A DNA stretch of 64,000 nt from Myoxocephalus aenaeus (Eukaryota > Chordata > Actinopteri > Perciformes > Cottidae): positions 843,501-907,500 of the forward strand of contig JBAMJR010000080.1 in NCBI GenBank assembly GCA_038501785.1, in the 5' to 3' direction. The first letter of the stretch is position 1, and the number at the start of each line of letters is the position of its first letter. The notes under the pieces were generated by a model. It was not told where the DNA came from. It saw only the letters and a program-made list of their open reading frames with translations, and ran no database searches. A program made the position numbers and the translations under genes. This document shows, in pieces, positions 58,301 to 64,000 of the stretch.

Positions 58301-60446
58301 ACTGGTGCGATTACATCAGATGAAACCCTCCCCGAGGAGCAGATACGGCAGGCGCGCAGGCAGTTAGAGGATGGGATTTTTGTCAGCGCCCCTTCTCTCT
58401 CTCTCTCTCTCTCTCCCCCATCTTCACCCCCCCACCACCACCACCCTGATTGTGGCTCTGCTATTTGGACTAGCACTTTGGATCGAAGAGAGGGCTGACA
58501 AAAGTCTCCATGGCGACAGTGCAATCTGTAAATCATGCTGCGGCAGACGCGTCTTCCTCTTCCCTCTTTCCCCCTCCTTCTCTCCCAACCTCATGCTTCT
58601 GCACCACCCCTCCCTTTTCTCTTGCACTCATGCATACCTTTTTTTCTGCATCTCCTCCTCTCTTCCCACCCTGTAAATTTAACCCCCTCCCCCTTTGATC
58701 GACGTTATCGGCTCTGCTTCACTTTTTTACTCTGCACTCTATCACCTCCCCCCCCCCCTCTCGCACTAATGCCTTTTTATTAGTTAGGACAGAAGGGGGG
58801 GGGATGGGGAAGACGTAACGTTCACTTAACATTCAACCAACGTTCATGTCAACATGCCGCCTGGGAGCAGACAGGGTGGTGCAATCTGGGAGCATGAGCG
58901 TGTTAGTTATGAGCATCATTATCATGAACTGAGGACGAGTTGTGGGAGAATCCCGCAGTACCTTCGGCATCCTTAGACATGTACAGGGAAAGCTTGGTAC
59001 CATAGGGGATCCGTATAGAATCTGAACCAGGGATGAAGAAGAGGGTTACACACACTGAACACACACACAGAAACACACACACACACACACACACAAACAG
59101 TAGGCCCCTTTATTTGTTAGGTGTACGACTCCCAGTGATGCAGAATCATATGAATAACAAGCTATAACAGGAAAGAAAACGAGAATCCCTTTGAGAGAAA
59201 TGATTACCCGAACCGGCCTAAAAGCATAAAGCTGGTCCTCGGTTAATTGCAGCAGCAAACCGTCCTCCCTGTTAGCCTTAATGGGACCTGTAAATACCCG
59301 CTCCCTCTTTTGATGCTGCACACAAGCAGGACATTTCAATAATTGTTCTCATCAAGCCTTGAATTACAGCGATGCATCTCAGCTAGAAAAGTCTAACGAA
59401 CGTCCAGTTGCACGTTTGCCGTGAACCGCGGGCAGCCTGGATGTCATCGACCGCGGCTGTGCATCACATCTCAAGACGGTAGTATCAATCTGGAGGAGGT
59501 CAGCTGCACGATGAAAGATGGAGGAGCGGCGTGCGTTAGTGGGATGCCGGGTGGAAGCTAGGCGCTCGTATCGATCCTCAATCATCCTTGAAAGCATTCT
59601 CCGCCTCTGAGGACACTTATTGTGCGCCTTGAATGGTGCTGATGGTGGTGATGGTGATGGGAGGTATGCGGATGATTAGACTGTTCTTCTTTTTGTAATT
59701 TTTTCGTCTTGTAAGAATTGGATCTTATTTTAACTAATTACATCTACATAAGTGCTCGCCATTTTCCATATCGTTCACATAAAGATTGAATTCATTACGC
59801 ACGTTGCAACCATGGATCTCCATTTATTTAACTACTGTATGAAAATCCATTTCCATCCTGCTGCTGTAAATGCTCACCAAGGCACAAAATATGTATTAAT
59901 CCACCGTTGGAAATAGTCCACAACAAATGCACTATTTACTGCTGTTTGCCAAAAACTAGTGCGCAACTGTTTTTGGAATATACTCAACCATTATTAAAAA
60001 TCATAATATAAATGTGTCTCATTATATTATGTGTGTCTTAAAGCTTTACATCTTTAGTAGGAACCATTGAGGTAGAAAATAAATAAATGTTGAGACTATT
60101 ACATTACTGATTTTGGTCTTTTAAAGTGATTTCTGACAAAAAAAACAACAGAATGACATCAGCCCTGTTCTTCAAATGTGCAAAACTAATGTCACACTAT
60201 CCTACTCATCAGCATTAAACTCGAGGATGTCAGAAGGTCCTTGAACACACCTCTGGGTTGGGTTAAGTAAAATTAAAAAAGAGAAACACAAACCTTTCTG
60301 CCAAAGTTTTCACATGTTTTTTTCTCTGTTTCTTTTATAACATTGCGTGTTTGCTTATATAGCTGAATATTTAATGTTACAGAAATACTTACAATATACT
60401 TACAAGCCAAGTTTTGGGGTATTTTAAAGTATAAATGCAAGTTGAT

Positions 60447-60521
<75 letters not shown>

Positions 60522-62376
60522 TATTTATATTTGTACATAGTTGTTTAGTCTATTTTGTTGTCCTTGTTTTTTGTCTATTTGTGTGATTGTACGTTGAGTC
60601 AAATTCCTTGAAAATGGCTGCATGGGTGGAGATTATTCAGAAATATGTGGAAAATGGTCCGCTATAATATAAAGTTAAAAAGAATTGTAAATATTTAAAA
60701 CTATTTGCAGGGTTGTATATGTTAGTACAAAAAGAAGCTATAGAAAGGAGACTGAAAATCTGGATCTTCAGTAGTGCTGAGGACATTTTTCTATTAAATG
60801 ATGTCCGTATTGTACCGTGAGAGAGCATGAGGCAGCAATGAGGGTAAAGATGAATGCAATTGTATTTCTTGCCCTAGAAAACTACACATGATTCCACCGT
60901 GAGGAAAAAAAAAACTGGCTGCAGCTTCAATTAAGCATTCTGCTGAGCCAGGTTTATGTAAATGTCCTCGAGGCGAAACGGAGCCGCGTCCAAAGTCAAA
61001 CAGAGCTGCAGGCGGCGCTGAAATCTCCAAATTTAAGCCGCTACCATCAACATCCCGCGGGGCCTTCGCCGAGCGGGGCTTACCGTCACCGAGCGGCGAG
61101 GGGAACACGGGCATCTCGTAGCCGGTGGGCGTCTGCGGGGAACTCTGGGAACTGGTGTCTCTGGAACTGCAGTTGGAGGCCGAGCTCACCGGAGCCGAGG
61201 AAACAAAATATATGTCTGACTGCGGGGGGGGGGGGGGGGAAACGGAAAGGACACAGAAAGAGGAAATGAGGTCAATGAGGTCAGAGCTATGACGAACATG
61301 TAAAGATGCCAGAGGAGAAAAAGTGACAGAAAGGAGAGTCAGAAGGTGAAACATGGGGGAAAAAGGAGGAATAACTATTTGTTTTATGCCATAAAAAAAT
61401 ATCTATGTGTATGAATAATGAGTGTATTATTGATTTGTAACCATGCAGATTGTCAGCCATATTTCCCACCAGGGTAATAAAGATTGATTGAAAGGAGAAC
61501 GCTGAGACAGCTACTTTCTCGAATGCAGAGTGAGGCCTTCTAGCACTCAAACACACTCAAAGTGAAACCAAGTGTGTTGTCGGTACACATGTAGTGCATT
61601 TTCTACTTCCTAATCACATGTCTCACATACATAAAACAGGGTTCATACACAATGACCAGTGGATTTCCATGACTTTAAACCAAATTTCCATGTCCAAACA
61701 TTTAGTGAAATCTGGGTGTAAACATGAAAAAGTGAGTAAATGTAGTATTTAAACTAACAATGAGAATACAAAGCATACAGTAAACCTTAAATGACTCAAA
61801 TGAATGAGACAATAGTTTGATTAAAAGAATAAACATTTATATAGATGCCTGTATGTATGCCTGCTTATATTTTGAGCGTCTTTCTTTTAAAAGCATATTC
61901 ATTATTTCAAACTCAGCGTAAATGAACGTCATGAACACATGAATATAACACATCTACATGACTTTGGGAGGTTTGGGACTTTTCCAGGCCTGGGAATAAC
62001 CGTTTTAAATGACTTTTCCAGGTTTTCCATGACCGTATGAACCCTGATAAAACAATGAAGCACGCACGAAATATATAACGTAGAAAGAAGCAGGAACGGG
62101 GGACATTTGAGGCGGTTGCGTCATACTGACCCGCGAGGCGGCCAACTGGAGCTCCGGGACCACGGCCGTGTACACGAGGTTCCCGTTGACGACCAGTCGG
62201 ATCTCGATGGAGTCGGTCGTGAAGGCCAGGATGTAAGGAAACGCACAAACTGCAAAGACACCGCGAGCACACGGTCAACCCGCTGACGAATGAGCAAAGG
62301 ACGACATTTAGCTCAACTCCCACGACGCGAGACGGTTGATCGTTTCTCCCAGAAGGATGAAGGTGCAGAACAACGA

Positions 62377-62411
<35 letters not shown>

Positions 62412-62809
62412 TCTCTCTCTCTCTCTCTCGTTGGGCCTCCGGACGCTTCCCCTTGTCTCCGTTTGATTTGAACAACACGGTGAGAGAGAAACGTGCCACC
62501 AGAGTCCACGAAGGAACCGAATATTCTCTTAAACCCTCAAACAGGAAGAGGAGAGTTAAAGAGCTCGGACATAATCACTAAAATATTATGGAGTGAAAGT
62601 ACCAAGACTGCATATGGATAAATATTAAGATATTAAGATATTAAGATATGTAGATATGGGAAATGTCACAAAGCGATACAAAGTTTATGAGGTCAATTGT
62701 TAATATAAATCTTCATATAAAAATAATTAATAGAGCATCTTAACTATTGCTCTCCAGTATGTTTCAGTATATTTGTTCCATTACTCAGGACTATTTGTAT
62801 TGCTTGTTT

Positions 62810-62853
<44 letters not shown>

Positions 62854-62960
62854 GTGTGTGTGTGTGTGAAAGGAGGACAGCAGCATATTGTTATCAACCG
62901 GGGTCGGGTGACCGGTTCAATACCAACTGTATTTGCTTTTCATCACCTTCTGCATTAATA

Positions 62961-63042
<82 letters not shown>

Positions 63043-63553
63043 CACGCACACGCACACACACGCACACACAATTACATCGGCCAATCGGATGCTTGACATG
63101 GTGTTTCCATGGCAACAGCAAGCTCCGGCCAGGCCCGCCGGCGGCGGCGGCGGCGGCGGGACCGGGTCGGGCACTGTTGCCGTGGTAACCTACCGATAGC
63201 ATTGGGCATCTGGTTCCAGCTGAAGTGGAAGTCCGAGGCGTTGGACTGGATCATCGGCGTGGAGCCGTTAAACGGACACACCTTCTTATAGGAGCAGATG
63301 TCTGAGAGCACACAGGAAACACGTTGAGTTATTTGTCTGTGTTTTATTGTAACTTTTAGCCATTTGTCCCATTATGCAGACGTAAAAAGCTAAAGTCGGT
63401 GGCTACGTTTTTTAAACCTGTTGATATTCTGGATCGGCGAACAGATAATAACGTCTGAAACATCCAGAGTTCAGAGGAAGACTCACAGTTGTAACACAGC
63501 AGCAGACCCGCCTCCCCGTCTTCATACACATCAATGGCCGCTACGAAATTTAC
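55312..63553 (-). CDS. garnl3: GTPase-activating Rap/Ran-GAP domain-like 3, C-terminal exons (partial)
   Basis: The 3' end of garnl3; the Rap-GAP domain exons lie beyond the right edge. Coding exons seen: 63487-63553, 63194-63301, 62131-62249, 61084-61219, 58962-59021, 56553-56771, 55564-55675, 55312-55477 (328 codons plus stop, phases agree). The first three encode the end of the citron-homology (CNH) beta-propeller: VNFVAAIDVYEDGEAGLLLC, SYKKVCPFNG, FHFSWNQMPNAI, AFTTDSIEIRLVVNGNLVYT. Then come a Ser-rich linker, the KIPLCNLVGRSIERPLKSPL and LSLSRMEIKEIASRTRKELL blocks, a basic stretch and an acidic end FEEDVLDLK. It is probably a regulator of small GTPases; biochemical activity is poorly known. 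The 60-bp exon 58962-59021 is small and may be alternative. Confidence 0.88.
55715..56485. mobile_element. Teleost inverted-repeat MITE, interrupted by another repeat
   Basis: The left end reads aatagttcgacgtttgggg and aaatacgc; the right end, inverted, reads caatagtttggggaaatatg, so the termini are inverted repeats. Family motifs (ctttctcgacatcag, tgttccctttagacagagc, atgctaagctaagcta) flank an insert at about 55925-56340 that begins with gaatgaatg repeats and ctttattaatccccgagggg, a retroelement-type fragment. It lies in a garnl3 intron. Confidence 0.65.
57440..57960. other. Repeat-free, possibly conserved non-coding stretch in a garnl3 intron
   Basis: Unlike its surroundings this segment has no simple repeat or transposon and carries several homeodomain-type cores (gattaatagt, aaattaatcatcc, gtaatcattta, ctattattcag). 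This composition resembles vertebrate conserved non-coding elements, but conservation cannot be seen from one sequence. A similar repeat-free stretch is 59200-59400. Confidence 0.25.
58380..58760. repeat. Pyrimidine-rich low-complexity region
   Basis: Plus-strand ct- and cc-rich tracts (tctctctctc, cccccccc) give spurious Ser/Pro/Leu frames. A poly-G run lies at 58793-58803. Confidence 0.8.
60451..60518. repeat. (AT)n microsatellite
   Basis: About 34 AT dinucleotides in a garnl3 intron. Confidence 0.97.
61637..62046. mobile_element. CAGGGTTC-type DNA transposon, third copy
   Basis: Termini cagggttcatac and gtatgaaccctg are inverted repeats and the flanks are ataaaa on both sides. The internal tccatgactt and ttccaggttttccatgacc units are the reverse complement of the copies at 32837 and 34551. 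It lies in a garnl3 intron. Confidence 0.85.
62379..62429. repeat. (CA)n followed by (CT)n microsatellite
   Basis: About 15 CA units and then about 10 CT units. Confidence 0.96.
62812..62868. repeat. (GT)n microsatellite
   Basis: A (GT)n tract with one cg interruption. Confidence 0.97.
62963..63069. repeat. (CA)n microsatellite with gca interruptions
   Basis: About 50 CA units, the 3' part broken by cgca. With the (GT)n at 62812-62868 it forms an imperfect inverted pair about 95 bp apart. Confidence 0.97.
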
Positions 63554-63718
63554 CTGCAGGCAGAGAGACAAGTCAGTTTCAGGGAATCGTTTCAACGAGA
63601 TCCGAAAGGTCGGGCTTGAGAGACCATTTTTAACGAATAATGTCAGGTCACACACCTCAAGGCAATATGAACGATACCCTCCTTCAGCTGTGGAGCAACA
63701 ACGCTGTAAAGCCTCGTG

Positions 63719-63764
63719 CTCAGCACCCTCAGCACCCTCAGCACCCTCAGCACCCTCAGCACCC
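63719..63764. repeat. 9-bp tandem repeat (cagcaccct)
   Basis: Five copies of cagcaccct. The sequence from 63560 to 64000 shows no further exon that I can support. Confidence 0.93.
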
Positions 63765-64000
63765 TGTCTATTATCCTGCCGGCTTATTCCGCTTATTCTC
63801 CTTCGTCCTCCCGCAGCACATGCGTCAAAATACATCGACACCTGCGTCCTGATCGGTTAGTTTATCTCTCAAAGGAGATAAAGGAAAAATACCTTTTAGA
63901 ACGCAAGCCCTTTTTTACGGAAATGTGAAGGAGTTCATACCCGTACTAAAACTGGGTTTTCTCCTCAACCACAAGGGCTACTTGGATAATTTAAAGTGAT

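Overview
This window is nuclear DNA from a bony (probably percomorph) teleost fish. Vertebrate multi-exon genes with GT-AG introns, very many (CA)n, (AT)n and other tandem repeats, and teleost-type short inverted-repeat transposons all point there. The ORF-length signals are short because the coding exons are short; gene models below were assembled by eye from exon translations, splice sites and matching intron phases.

Left to right: a tRNA-Gly-derived relic (469-539) and a broken UDP-glucuronosyltransferase last exon (about 1389-1640); kyat1 (kynurenine aminotransferase 1, minus, 2608-10687, 12 coding exons); surf6 (minus, 11793-14838, 4 exons); surf1 (plus, 15077-19421, 9 exons), sharing a 238-bp divergent promoter with surf6; rpl7a (minus, 22778-25935, 8 exons, 266 aa) carrying SNORD24- and SNORD36-type C/D snoRNAs in its introns; usp20 (plus, 27781-38999, 23 coding exons, about 940 aa); a roughly 7.6-kb gene-poor stretch; ptges (plus, 47512-49283, 3 exons, 149 aa); and the last eight coding exons of garnl3 (minus, 55312-63553), whose 5' part lies beyond the right edge. 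The human relatives of these genes all lie, as I recall, in 9q33-q34, so this is a shuffled but conserved synteny block that includes part of the Surfeit cluster.

The most unusual region is 20098-22508. Immediately downstream of intact rpl7a lie two broken, head-to-tail partial copies of the gene. Their exons carry deletions and fusions, yet five intronic C/D snoRNAs (three SNORD36-like, two SNORD24-like) are still recognisable, giving nine snoRNA copies in total. The junction between the copies and the intact gene runs from an rpl7a exon 3 copy into a duplicate of the surf1 3' UTR, which fixes the mechanism as tandem duplication.

A second theme is tandem repeats that begin exactly at splice junctions: a 35-bp minisatellite of about 78 units at the acceptor of kyat1 exon 7, a 25-27-bp minisatellite of about 49 units at the donor of surf1 exon 2, a roughly 22-bp repeat at the donor of surf6 exon 3, and a 12-bp repeat forming the pyrimidine tract of usp20 coding exon 18. 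The first two copy splice-site sequence into every unit. Three near-perfect short-loop hairpins also occur in introns of kyat1, surf6 and surf1.
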